From assembly GCA_022573285.1 (NCBI GenBank), contig JACZUF010000004.1, forward strand, positions 40,139 through 104,138: a stretch of DNA of 64,000 bases, read 5' to 3'. The notes beneath the pieces are model-generated. The model was given only the letters and a program-made list of their open reading frames with translations, made no database searches and was not told where the DNA came from. Positions 1 through 8,178 of the stretch are shown piece after piece. This DNA comes from Chloroflexota bacterium (GTDB lineage Bacteria > Chloroflexota > Dehalococcoidia > Lucifugimonadales > UBA3495). Every line of letters starts with the position of its first letter. Position 1 is the first letter of the stretch. The position numbers and the translations under genes are program-made.

Positions 1-132
1 TGATTGGAAGCCTATTCGATTGGAATTTACCAAACCCTAGCCGGAATGCTTGATCGTGTCAACGTGGTGTTGACACCTAGAGCACCGATTTCGTTTGGCC
101 CAACCAATTATGAATAAGGCTCGTTTGAGCCT
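1..132. repeat. Left copy of long direct repeat (127 bp identical to 4566-4692; may extend left of the window)
   Basis: Base-by-base comparison: 1-127 identical to 4566-4692, mismatch at 128/4693, then gcct matches again at 129-132/4694-4697. Confidence 0.97.
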
Positions 133-140
133 TATTCATA
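109..140. terminator. Perfect 14-bp hairpin, 4-nt loop (tatgaataaggctc-gttt-gagccttattcata)
   Basis: Direct reading; lies just downstream of the 66-aa leftward CDS. Confidence 0.7.
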
Positions 141-157
141 TTTCTCCAGGCACGAAA

Positions 158-358
158 CTACGCGTGATCGGCGTTAATTGCCAGCTCAGTTGTCAATAGG
201 TCAACGAGACTTAACGCTACGTATTCACCCAATGCTGATGCCTGCTCGTGGTACCAGATTTTACGCAGGTATTCCTCCGAACTGAGACCAAATGACTCGG
301 CTCTTCCTTTCAGTATTCTCTGGAATCGCTCTTTTTCGCCCTCTGGTATTGCCTGCAT
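158..358 (-). CDS. Small hypothetical protein (66 aa)
   Basis: ORF with strong SD on minus strand (aaggagggcaag-ATG) and a downstream hairpin. Confidence 0.6.
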   Translation of the reverse strand: MQAIPEGEKERFQRILKGRAESFGLSSEEYLRKIWYHEQASALGEYVALSLVDLLTTELAINADHA

Positions 359-527
359 CTTGCCCTCCTTGCTTGGTCATGGGACAACCCTATTGTCTAT
401 GCCAGACAACTCAAAGTCGAGCGCGAACACTAACCTCATAATCAACGCAAAGTGGTCTTTACAACGCCGTAAGTATCAGTTAACATTAACCGTGAATGCT
501 GTAACTAAGCATGAACGGAGGTTCGCG

Positions 528-1319
528 ATGAGTACTCAAACCGATGAACAGTCGGGCGAGCGGAAGCGGAAGAGACCGGTTAGGTCTGAATATCTCTTTC
601 CAGCTTATGACCTCGGTGCCGCCCTAAGGGTCACTGAGCGGGTGGAGATGGACGGCGGCGGCACGCTTACTGAAGAAGCATTAGCAATAGCGCTGAAAGA
701 ATCGGCAAAAAGCAGCGCCTTCCGTCTACGCGCATTGACGGCGCGGCAGTTCGGACTTCTGCATAAAAATGCTGAGACTTTAAGTACCACGACGTTGGCA
801 AAGGCGATATTTAAACCTACAACAGGGCAAGAAAAAGCCGAAGCCCTGGCTTCGGCTTTCTTGAACATTCCCCTGTTCAAAGCGGTGGCTGATCGTTTTA
901 AGGGAACCCCCTTGCCGCAACAAGAAGCGCTGAGAAATATCCTGGAACGTGAATTCAAGGTTGAACACGATAGAGTGTCGACTGCGGACCGCATTCTTAT
1001 GGACTCAGCCCGAGAGGCTGGCGTAATGCGCGCGTCTGGAGGGAGTTCGTATCTCGCTCCGGGCGCAATCCAACCTCTGCAGGACGATCCGCTGGCTAAC
1101 CCTCCTGTGGACCCGCCTCTAGGTGAAGCGTCCACTGCTAGGCCGCAGGCTCAACCCGAATCAGCCGGAGGCCTTTTGGATATCAAGGAAGAGGACTTGG
1201 CAGATTTTGACGATAACGAGTTTAACAAGGTTTGGGACGTCCTCGGGATGATAGTGCGGAAGCGAGGACAACGAATGAAAGATCACGAAGCAGACGGGCA
1301 AGACCAAAACGCTAAATAG
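528..1319 (+). CDS. Hypothetical 263-aa protein, DUF5343/winged-helix-like N-terminal half with low-complexity acidic C-terminus
   Basis: ATG at 528 preceded by cggagg; helical repeat pattern RSEYLFPAYDLGAAL...SSAFRLRALTARQFGLL; ORF track extends upstream to 360 but 528 has the SD. Confidence 0.65.
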   Translation: MSTQTDEQSGERKRKRPVRSEYLFPAYDLGAALRVTERVEMDGGGTLTEEALAIALKESAKSSAFRLRALTARQFGLLHKNAETLSTTTLAKAIFKPTTGQEKAEALASAFLNIPLFKAVADRFKGTPLPQQEALRNILEREFKVEHDRVSTADRILMDSAREAGVMRASGGSSYLAPGAIQPLQDDPLANPPVDPPLGEASTARPQAQPESAGGLLDIKEEDLADFDDNEFNKVWDVLGMIVRKRGQRMKDHEADGQDQNAK

Positions 1320-1322
1320 AGA

Positions 1323-1355
1323 GGGCTGGCCATAGGTCGAAACTATGGCCAGCCC
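1323..1355 (+). terminator. Perfect 13-bp hairpin following the 263-aa CDS
   Basis: gggctggccatag-gtcgaaa-ctatggccagccc, 3 bp after the stop codon. Confidence 0.75.
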
Positions 1356-1365
1356 TTGTGATGAC

Positions 1366-1438
1366 GCCCCTGCGCTGGATCGCGGTCCTCCTCTAGCTAA
1401 GGCAGGGAACCTGGGTTCAATTCCCAGCAGGGGCACCA
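1366..1438 (+). other. tRNA-like sequence: perfect 7-bp acceptor stem, perfect T-arm, encoded ACCA; D/anticodon region poorly folded
   Basis: gcccctg (1366-1372) pairs with caggggc (1428-1434); ctggg-ttcaatt-cccag T-arm (1411-1427); ACCA 1435-1438. Confidence 0.6.
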
Positions 1439-1499
1439 AAACCGAATCGGGAACCGCTGACACCGTCAAGTAACAGCGGCCCCTACCAGGAGCGGAACT

Positions 1500-2558
1500 G
1501 TGCGGAACCACTCTGGCAATTATGATTATATCATTGGGCGGGATGCCCCACCGGTAGTCGCCGAGCTTAAATCCCTTTTCGAGCAACTGCCGGATGCAGA
1601 ATTACTCGCTCAACTAAAAGGACGCGTGCGGCGCGGCCCGAAAGGATATGAACCCGATATCCTCTGGCGCTGCTACGTCGCCTATTACTACCTTGGCCTT
1701 GACTCTGTCTCGGCATTGATCCGTTTATTGGAGGACAATCCCTTCATCGCTCAAGCCTGCGGCATTAGTTCACCTGAGAGTATTCCCAGCCAACCCACAT
1801 TCTCACGTTTCGGCACCAAACTCGCCAAACACACGGGGGAGTTTATTCTCGCCGTCAAAAATGTGCATCGTAACCTCACCAGAAAGCTCTACGCGACCCT
1901 TCCAGATTTTGGCAAGACAGTAGCAATTGACAGCACTGATGTGAAGGGGTGGTCGAACGCGATAAAAAAGGGTAAGAAGCGGTCAGGTAAGGTGCGGAGA
2001 CAAAAGCCCAGAGTCGGTAAAGTCTCGGATCCCGATGCCGGTTGGTGCGTCAAAAAGAACACCGAGGGAACCAAGAAATACGTGTTCGGCTACAAAATCC
2101 ACATTTTGGCCGATGCCAAGTATGAGCTTCCGATGGTCGTGGATATCAGCCCTGGAAACATGCACGATATCCGAAAGGCCTCAGCATTACTGCGTGAGGC
2201 TCGGACTGTCACAGGGAAGTTCGTTCCTGATTACGTCCTGGCGGACGCCGGTTACTCCAGTCTCCCTCTCTGGCGATTGATTAAAAACCAATACAGGGCA
2301 GAGCCGATAATTGATCCAAACCCAACTCATAAGGTAATCGTCGCAAGAAATAAGAAAACTTCTGAGTGGAAGAAAATCTACAGCCAAAGAACCTCAATTG
2401 AGCGTCTAAACGGCAGGCTGAAGGGGTTCAGGAAGCTAAACAGTGTGCGGGTCCGGGGTCGGTTTAAGGTACGGATTCACGCGATGATGTCGGTGATCGT
2501 CTGCCAAGCGTTGGCACTAGCGACGGAGAGCAGAGCATCGGTAAGAGGGGTTGCGTAA
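1500..2558 (+). CDS. DDE transposase, IS4/IS5/IS1182-like
   Basis: Motifs VAIDSTDVKGWSN, KYVFGYKIHILADAKYELPMVVDISPGNMHD, DYVLADAGYSS, SIERLNGRLKGFRKLNSVRVRG. Confidence 0.9.
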   Translation: MRNHSGNYDYIIGRDAPPVVAELKSLFEQLPDAELLAQLKGRVRRGPKGYEPDILWRCYVAYYYLGLDSVSALIRLLEDNPFIAQACGISSPESIPSQPTFSRFGTKLAKHTGEFILAVKNVHRNLTRKLYATLPDFGKTVAIDSTDVKGWSNAIKKGKKRSGKVRRQKPRVGKVSDPDAGWCVKKNTEGTKKYVFGYKIHILADAKYELPMVVDISPGNMHDIRKASALLREARTVTGKFVPDYVLADAGYSSLPLWRLIKNQYRAEPIIDPNPTHKVIVARNKKTSEWKKIYSQRTSIERLNGRLKGFRKLNSVRVRGRFKVRIHAMMSVIVCQALALATESRASVRGVA

Positions 2559-2660
2559 CAAAGCCGTTGCCCCGACGAGTTAGCCCAAATCCTCGCCTGA
2601 GTTTTCGCTCATTGAAGGTTATTTGACTGGGGAATGCCAAAAGGGGAACCCATGATCGGA

Positions 2661-2930
2661 CTATGTCCGATTGGACTCCGGTTCGTAAAAATGAGAGGTG
2701 AAATACGTCAGGATGCTGGCTGACCCGTGGAACACGCCTTCAGGTCCAGTCAGCCTAGGAAGAACTCCACCACGCTCCCGAACCGTAATGAATGGTATAC
2801 CAACGTTTCGCAACCGTCTCTCAACCTCCTTACAAGATTGGGATTCATCCAAAAATAAATAGTAGTTGTAGTTCACTCGTTCCAGCCTCCAGTCTCTATT
2901 AGTTGATTCGGTTGACCACCCTTTGGGCAA
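2661..2930 (-). CDS. Small thioredoxin/glutaredoxin-fold-like protein (up to 89 aa)
   Basis: NYYLFLDESQSCKEVERRLRNVGIPFITVRERGGVLPRLTGPEGVFHGSASILTYF resembles the Grx pattern; overlaps the upstream CDS by 32 nt. Confidence 0.5.
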   Translation of the reverse strand: MPKGWSTESTNRDWRLERVNYNYYLFLDESQSCKEVERRLRNVGIPFITVRERGGVLPRLTGPEGVFHGSASILTYFTSHFYEPESNRT

Positions 2931-4566
2931 AATCTATGATAGACAAGTCTTCGCGTATCACCTCCACATCTTCTGTTATTATTAAACTAGAAATGTAGCT
3001 CTGCAATCCAGCGAAGAGCTTACCTCTCTCACTCTCTTCCTCCCGCGCTACAACGGAGGGGTCGGGGGCCATGGCTCGCGCAGTGCGGGTCAGGATTTCG
3101 ATGCCAAATTTACCTAGTAATTCTGAAATGGCTTGACCTTTACTTAGATCAGTATTAGCGTCCTGAATCGATTGCAATTGATCGAAGGTCAAGTCTGACT
3201 TTAGAGAGGCGATCTGTGCGGGTTGGCATTGGAGAATGCCCGCTTCCTGCCAGGAATCAACAATCCTCTTGAAATTGGACACCAGAGTATCTCGCTCATC
3301 CGCTTCAGGATGTAGGATTACCACCTTAGCTCTGTCGAGACCCGCCTGCTGTAAAATTCGGTGGTGAGTGATTTCACGTTGCACCCCTCCCGACTCATTT
3401 CCCCGGAACGCTGGCCGATAAACTGCTAGGCCACTCGCTTGCGTTACTAGGGAGTAGTCCCGAGCTGTGATTTGCTCAAGAATTTGTTCCTGAAGCGCCT
3501 TCAGGGATGGCCAAGCTTGGCGAATCTTTTCATTTTGCGTCTGGTCCAAGTTCTCAATACCGATGTCGGCAATCTCTTGAGCAAACTGCGCCCAACTCGG
3601 GCCAAAGGCATCATCTGGCTCTTGGGGTGCCTCAAAGAGCAAATCGGAGGCCTCATCGCTAGGTAGTGGCCATCTCCACCCAAGTTGGGGGAGGTAGATG
3701 GATTGGTCTTCGAAATCAACAGTGAAATCAAACCTGAGTTCATCTATAGCAGTTGGCTCGATTACGATAAAGTGCTCACTCAATCGCACACACAGATCCT
3801 GGACTCGTTCAACAACCTGCTCAGCCAAGATTTTCTGTTCTTCGGTGCCTCGATTAAGTCGCCGAATCTCTGATATTGGATGTGCTACATAGACGAGCTT
3901 TTTGTCGGTACCGACAAAAAGGTTATGAAAGACTACGATCGGATGCTTGACTGCGAGCACAAAATGCGGAGACTCCGTAATTTCGGCAACCTTAGATGCT
4001 AGGACATTTTCGGTATTCCGCCAGTCAAGAATCCGGAGTAGTCTTAGTACGGCTGTGTGATAGTCATCAGGCTCATCGACATTATAAGAAAAAAGACCGT
4101 GTCGCCTGCTTAACCTGGCTTTGACATCGTATATATCGTCGACCAGAGTGAATACAATATCGGGGCGTTCCTTTAAGTTGGCGAGGCGCCCGAAATCGAT
4201 CCCAGACATGTATTCACGCTCTCCAAGATGGAACCAGGCGGCATGAAACGTCAGAATCACAGGTTGTTCTGATGCCAAAGATTCCCGTATTCCAATGAGG
4301 GCCTCATCAAAGGCCTTGGACCAAAATTCCATCAAAAGAGGTTTCGGAAGCTGAAGCACCTCCATGATGGTCACGTCGGCGGGCTGAAATCGGGGATGGA
4401 GCTTTGATACTGTGTCTCTAGCCAGCGGGACGAGGTGATCGTCTTCGAGAGAAATAATCGAAGGAGGAGATAGGTCATTGCGGGAGCACCAATCAGCATA
4501 CCGTCGAAGAGCCTGCTGAACCCCAGTTCCGGCCATGCCGTTGACGACAGCAAACCTTGCAGCCAT
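2899..4566 (-). CDS. 555-aa protein: adenylate-kinase-like N-terminus with degenerate P-loop plus nucleoside 2-deoxyribosyltransferase-like segments
   Basis: FAVVNGMAGTGVQQALRRYADW; VILTFHAAWFH...IDFGRLANLKERPDIVFTLVDDIYDVKARLSRR; LVYVAHPISEIRRLNRG...EHFIVIEPTAIDE; SGLAVYRPAFRGNESGGVQREITHH. Confidence 0.55.
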   Translation of the reverse strand: MAARFAVVNGMAGTGVQQALRRYADWCSRNDLSPPSIISLEDDHLVPLARDTVSKLHPRFQPADVTIMEVLQLPKPLLMEFWSKAFDEALIGIRESLASEQPVILTFHAAWFHLGEREYMSGIDFGRLANLKERPDIVFTLVDDIYDVKARLSRRHGLFSYNVDEPDDYHTAVLRLLRILDWRNTENVLASKVAEITESPHFVLAVKHPIVVFHNLFVGTDKKLVYVAHPISEIRRLNRGTEEQKILAEQVVERVQDLCVRLSEHFIVIEPTAIDELRFDFTVDFEDQSIYLPQLGWRWPLPSDEASDLLFEAPQEPDDAFGPSWAQFAQEIADIGIENLDQTQNEKIRQAWPSLKALQEQILEQITARDYSLVTQASGLAVYRPAFRGNESGGVQREITHHRILQQAGLDRAKVVILHPEADERDTLVSNFKRIVDSWQEAGILQCQPAQIASLKSDLTFDQLQSIQDANTDLSKGQAISELLGKFGIEILTRTARAMAPDPSVVAREEESERGKLFAGLQSYISSLIITEDVEVIREDLSIIDFAQRVVNRIN

Positions 4567-4697
4567 GATTGGAAGCCTATTCGATTGGAATTTACCAAAC
4601 CCTAGCCGGAATGCTTGATCGTGTCAACGTGGTGTTGACACCTAGAGCACCGATTTCGTTTGGCCCAACCAATTATGAATAAGGCTCGTTTGTGCCT
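4566..4697. repeat. Right copy of long direct repeat
   Basis: Same alignment; left edge coincides with the start codon of the 2899-4566 CDS. Confidence 0.97.
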
Positions 4698-4718
4698 AAG
4701 ACTGCCGTCTGCTACAAT
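4690..4718 (+). promoter_or_regulatory. Putative sigma70-type promoter TTGTGC-N17-TACAAT upstream of the SMP-30 gene
   Basis: -35 4690-4695, -10 4713-4718, 17-bp spacer. Confidence 0.5.
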
Positions 4719-4773
4719 CTGCGCCTAGATTAACCGCTCCCGGATTACCCACGAGTTACGGAGGAACCAGCCC

Positions 4774-5676
4774 ATGAGTTGGCGTTTCCAGTTGCTTAAC
4801 AAGCCCTATGGCAGCGTTACCGAAGGCCCGGTCTGGGACGGCGAGAACCTGCTCTTCACCCACATCTCCGCCAGCCGCATCATGCGCTGCGACGTCGAGA
4901 CCGGCGAGATCACCGTCTGGCGGGAGGGCACCAACCGCACCAACGGCCTGGCCCATGACGCGGAGGGGCGTCTCTTCGGCTGCTGCTCCGGAGGCCGCGC
5001 CATCCTGCGCTTCGACCCCGACGGCAGCAACGCGGTCATCGCCGACCAAGTCGAGGGCAAGAAACTGAACACTCCCAACGACCTGGCCGTCGACCGCCAG
5101 GGCCGAATCTGGTTCACCAACCCGTGGAACGCCACCAACATCGACGCCACCGAGGTCCAGGAACTCGACCACCGCGCCGTGCTCTGCGCCACTCCCCAGG
5201 CCGACGGCAGCTACTCGGTGGCCAGGGTGGAGACCGACAGCACGATGCCCAACGGCATCCTGGTGTCCATCGACGGCAGGACCCTCTACGTGGCCGAGAG
5301 CAACAGCGACGACCCCAGCATCGACCGGGAATTGCAGGCCTATCCCATCCGGGACGACGGCTCCCTGGGCCCCTACGATACCCTCCACGCCTTCGGCACC
5401 AACAAACGGGAGGCCCAGCGCGGCATCGACGGCATGTGCCTGGACCGGGAGGGCAACATCGTCGCCACCGCCGGTTGGCCCCAGTCCGGCCCCGGCCCCC
5501 TGATCTATGTGTTCGACCCCAAGGGGCGGGTCATCGAGACCCACCCGGTGCCCTGCATCCGGCCCACCAACTGCTGCTTCGGCGGCCCGGACCGCTCCAC
5601 CCTGTACGTGACCAGCGCCGAGGGGCACTTTTTCAAAGCAGAAACCGACATGGAAGGCTGGGCCCTATTCCCCTAG
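4774..5676 (+). CDS. SMP-30/gluconolactonase/LRE family protein
   Basis: SVTEGPVWDGENLLFTHISASRIMR..., NTPNDLAVDRQGRIWFTNP. Confidence 0.85.
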   Translation: MSWRFQLLNKPYGSVTEGPVWDGENLLFTHISASRIMRCDVETGEITVWREGTNRTNGLAHDAEGRLFGCCSGGRAILRFDPDGSNAVIADQVEGKKLNTPNDLAVDRQGRIWFTNPWNATNIDATEVQELDHRAVLCATPQADGSYSVARVETDSTMPNGILVSIDGRTLYVAESNSDDPSIDRELQAYPIRDDGSLGPYDTLHAFGTNKREAQRGIDGMCLDREGNIVATAGWPQSGPGPLIYVFDPKGRVIETHPVPCIRPTNCCFGGPDRSTLYVTSAEGHFFKAETDMEGWALFP

Positions 5677-5792
5677 CCGCCGGCGCAGCCGGGTTCCCAT
5701 ATAACAGCAAGGGCGATAACCATGACTTTCAGTTGGCAGCTAAGTCTGAAGGGCAACGGCCGGGGTTCCATGCGACAGCGAGAGCGAAAACC

Positions 5793-6164
5793 ATGACTTT
5801 GAGCGGACGAGGCAGCCTGAGCGACCACGGTTTCACGCGGGCGCAACTGCGCCAGGGGGGAGGCCGCGGCAACGGCAACGACCACTTCGACGAGTTGATC
5901 GGGGCCACCGAACTTTTCGTCTACCAGACGCCCAACAAGAATCCCAAGGGCTTCGAATCGCTGAAGCTGTTCCTGGAAGCGGCCGAATGCGAGTTGATCT
6001 TCACCGTGGACGTCCCGCCGGAACTGCGGAACTACGAGGCCTTTCGCATCACCCACAAATCCGGCGAAAAGATTCCCGACTCGGTGCTGCGCCGCTGCCA
6101 CTCCTGGGCCCACGGCCGCAACTTCCTCCACAGCTTCTTCAAGCCCATGTACGGAGGCCGCTAG
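5793..6164 (+). CDS. Hypothetical protein (123 aa)
   Basis: MTLSGRGSLSDHGFTRAQLRQ...; frame continues the longer ORF 5124-6164, whose N-terminal part is out of frame with the SMP-30 gene and looks spurious. Confidence 0.5.
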   Translation: MTLSGRGSLSDHGFTRAQLRQGGGRGNGNDHFDELIGATELFVYQTPNKNPKGFESLKLFLEAAECELIFTVDVPPELRNYEAFRITHKSGEKIPDSVLRRCHSWAHGRNFLHSFFKPMYGGR

Positions 6165-6475
6165 AGTTAACCCGTCAGGCGGAGATTCAAACATGAGTCA
6201 TCCCGGATTTTCCTGGTGAGTACGCAATTTGGGGCAAATTCCGTCCCCACCTCGTCATTCCAGCGGAGGCTGGAATCCAGGGCTCTCACCCAGGATGACG
6301 GGTGACCGATGCAGTCTTACTGGATTCCGGCTTTCGCCGGAAAGACGAAGGCGGCGCTGCCTATGCTCAATGGCAGAACGCCGCCGACCTGTTCCCAGTG
6401 CCCAGTGTTGCTATCCCTCTTCGCCGAAATCCACCCACTAAACTCCGGGACGACTCATGTTTTCTAGCCCTTTGC

Positions 6476-7357
6476 CTACCTCCGTGGGTGGTTGGCTAGA
6501 AAGTCGTCGGCTATCTCGTTGAAGGTTAGGAACCGGACACCGTCGTGGGACGAGATATACTCCGTCAACCTTTCCAGCATCAGCAAGACTTGGGGACGGC
6601 CGCTGACGTCGGGGTGGATGGTGATGGGGAAGACCGCCTCGTCGTACTCCCGGTACACGAAGTCGAATTGGTCCCGCCACATCTGCTCGATGTCCCGGGG
6701 GTTGACGAATCCGTGGCTATTGGGGGCGCTCTTGATGAACATCATCGGCGGCAGGTCGTCCAGGTACCAGTTGGCCGGTATCTCCACCAAGTCCGTCTCT
6801 TCGCCCCGCACCAGGGCGTGCATCCAATGATCGGCGGGCTGGGAGAAGTCGATCTTGGTCCACCGGTCGCCCTTCCGCACGTAGTAGCACTCGAAGTCCC
6901 GGTGCATCAGACTGTGGTCGTACTTGATGCCATGCTTCTCCAGGAGCTCGTTGGTGACGTGGCTGAACTCCCACCAGGGGGCCACATAGCCGGTGGGCCG
7001 CTCGCCGGAAAGCTGGGTGATCAGGTCGATACAACGGACCAAGACCGCCTCCTCCTGCTCCGGCGTCATGGCGATCGGGTTTTCGTGGGAGTAGCCGTGC
7101 AGCCCGATCTCGTGGCCGCCGCTCACGATCATCTGGCATTCGGTGGGAAATGTTTCCATCGAATGACCGGGAATAAACCAGGTGGTCTTGATCCCCAGCC
7201 GGTCGAATAGCTTGAGCAGGCGGGGGGTGCCCACCTCTCCGGCGAACATGCCCCGCGATATATCGTCGGGCGAGTCCTCGCCACCGTAGGAACCCAGCCA
7301 ACCGCCAACGGCGTCCAGGTCCACTCCGAATGCGCAGGAAATCTTCTTGTCGGCCAC
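6476..7357 (-). CDS. Polysaccharide deacetylase family protein
   Basis: [40 protein letters not shown]. Confidence 0.88.
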   Translation of the reverse strand: MADKKISCAFGVDLDAVGGWLGSYGGEDSPDDISRGMFAGEVGTPRLLKLFDRLGIKTTWFIPGHSMETFPTECQMIVSGGHEIGLHGYSHENPIAMTPEQEEAVLVRCIDLITQLSGERPTGYVAPWWEFSHVTNELLEKHGIKYDHSLMHRDFECYYVRKGDRWTKIDFSQPADHWMHALVRGEETDLVEIPANWYLDDLPPMMFIKSAPNSHGFVNPRDIEQMWRDQFDFVYREYDEAVFPITIHPDVSGRPQVLLMLERLTEYISSHDGVRFLTFNEIADDFLANHPRR

Positions 7358-7451
7358 GGTGCTGCCCCCCTGTTCCGGAAATCTTCCCTGCCACTGACCC
7401 GCCGTAATTCGGTGTTCGCCGACGCGGGACGACAGGTTTTCAGCGGTGGAA

Positions 7452-8126
7452 TCAGGCCCCGGCTAGATATGCGAAAGTGTCGTTGGCCGGGTCCTTGATG
7501 CGGTGGTGCTCGATGAACACCGCGGCGTTCTCGGCCACCTGTTCACCGTCTAAGTCTGCCACCAAGGCCAGGGTCATGTCGATGCCCGCCGATACGCCGG
7601 CGGACGTGATGATTCCCTTGCCGGTGTTCTTGTCCACCAGGTCCACCCAGCGCGGCGCGGCGTCCCAGGCAACGTTCTCTCCCTGGGTCAATACCCAGTC
7701 CCAAGCCGTCTTGTTGCTGGTCGCGGCCTTGTTGTCCAGGATGTGGGTCTGGGCCAGCAGCGCGGCCCCGGTGCAGACCGAGGCCACCACATCGGCCCTT
7801 TTACACGCGGCCGTCAGCGACTCGATAAACGCGGGGTCGGCCACCAGGGCACGCGTGCCGCTGCCGCCGGGCACCAGCAAGATGTCGAAATCGAAGTCGT
7901 CGTTGATGCCGTGTTCCGCCACCACCACCGGTCCCGCTCCGTTTGCTCCCGTAGCGACCGGTCCCTGCTCCTTGCCCACGGTGATCACCCTGTAAAGGGA
8001 CTTGGACCTGTCCGGCTTGGTTGGGTCGTCCTCCCTTGGCGTGCAGGCAACGTTGAACACCTGTATCGGCCCGAACAGGTCCAACGGGGCCATACCCTCG
8101 AATATCAAAGCAGCGACGGTTCTCAT
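7452..8126 (-). CDS. DJ-1/PfpI family protein
   Basis: [29 protein letters not shown]. Confidence 0.88.
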   Translation of the reverse strand: MRTVAALIFEGMAPLDLFGPIQVFNVACTPREDDPTKPDRSKSLYRVITVGKEQGPVATGANGAGPVVVAEHGINDDFDFDILLVPGGSGTRALVADPAFIESLTAACKRADVVASVCTGAALLAQTHILDNKAATSNKTAWDWVLTQGENVAWDAAPRWVDLVDKNTGKGIITSAGVSAGIDMTLALVADLDGEQVAENAAVFIEHHRIKDPANDTFAYLAGA

Positions 8127-8178
8127 CAGAATAAATCAGTTTCCTAATGTTAGTGAACCTGGGCGACGGAAGACGGCA

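Noticed and set aside
1366-1438. Calling the tRNA-like sequence a normal tRNA or tmRNA end
   Set aside because: The D and anticodon arms do not form properly, and no tmRNA tag ORF or companion half is present nearby.
2655-2671. atcggac-tat-gtccgat hairpin overlapping the stop of the 89-aa gene as a regulatory element
   Set aside because: Only 7-bp arms and no T-run; could be chance.
1-4697. Flanking repeats as integron attC sites
   Set aside because: Length is compatible, but I could not find the conserved GTTRRRY core in the expected position, and the cargo is multi-gene with a transposase rather than one promoterless ORF per cassette.
5124-6164. 346-aa ORF overlapping the SMP-30 gene
   Set aside because: N-terminal part is an Arg/Pro/His-rich frameshifted reading of the SMP-30 CDS; only the part from about 5793 looks coding.
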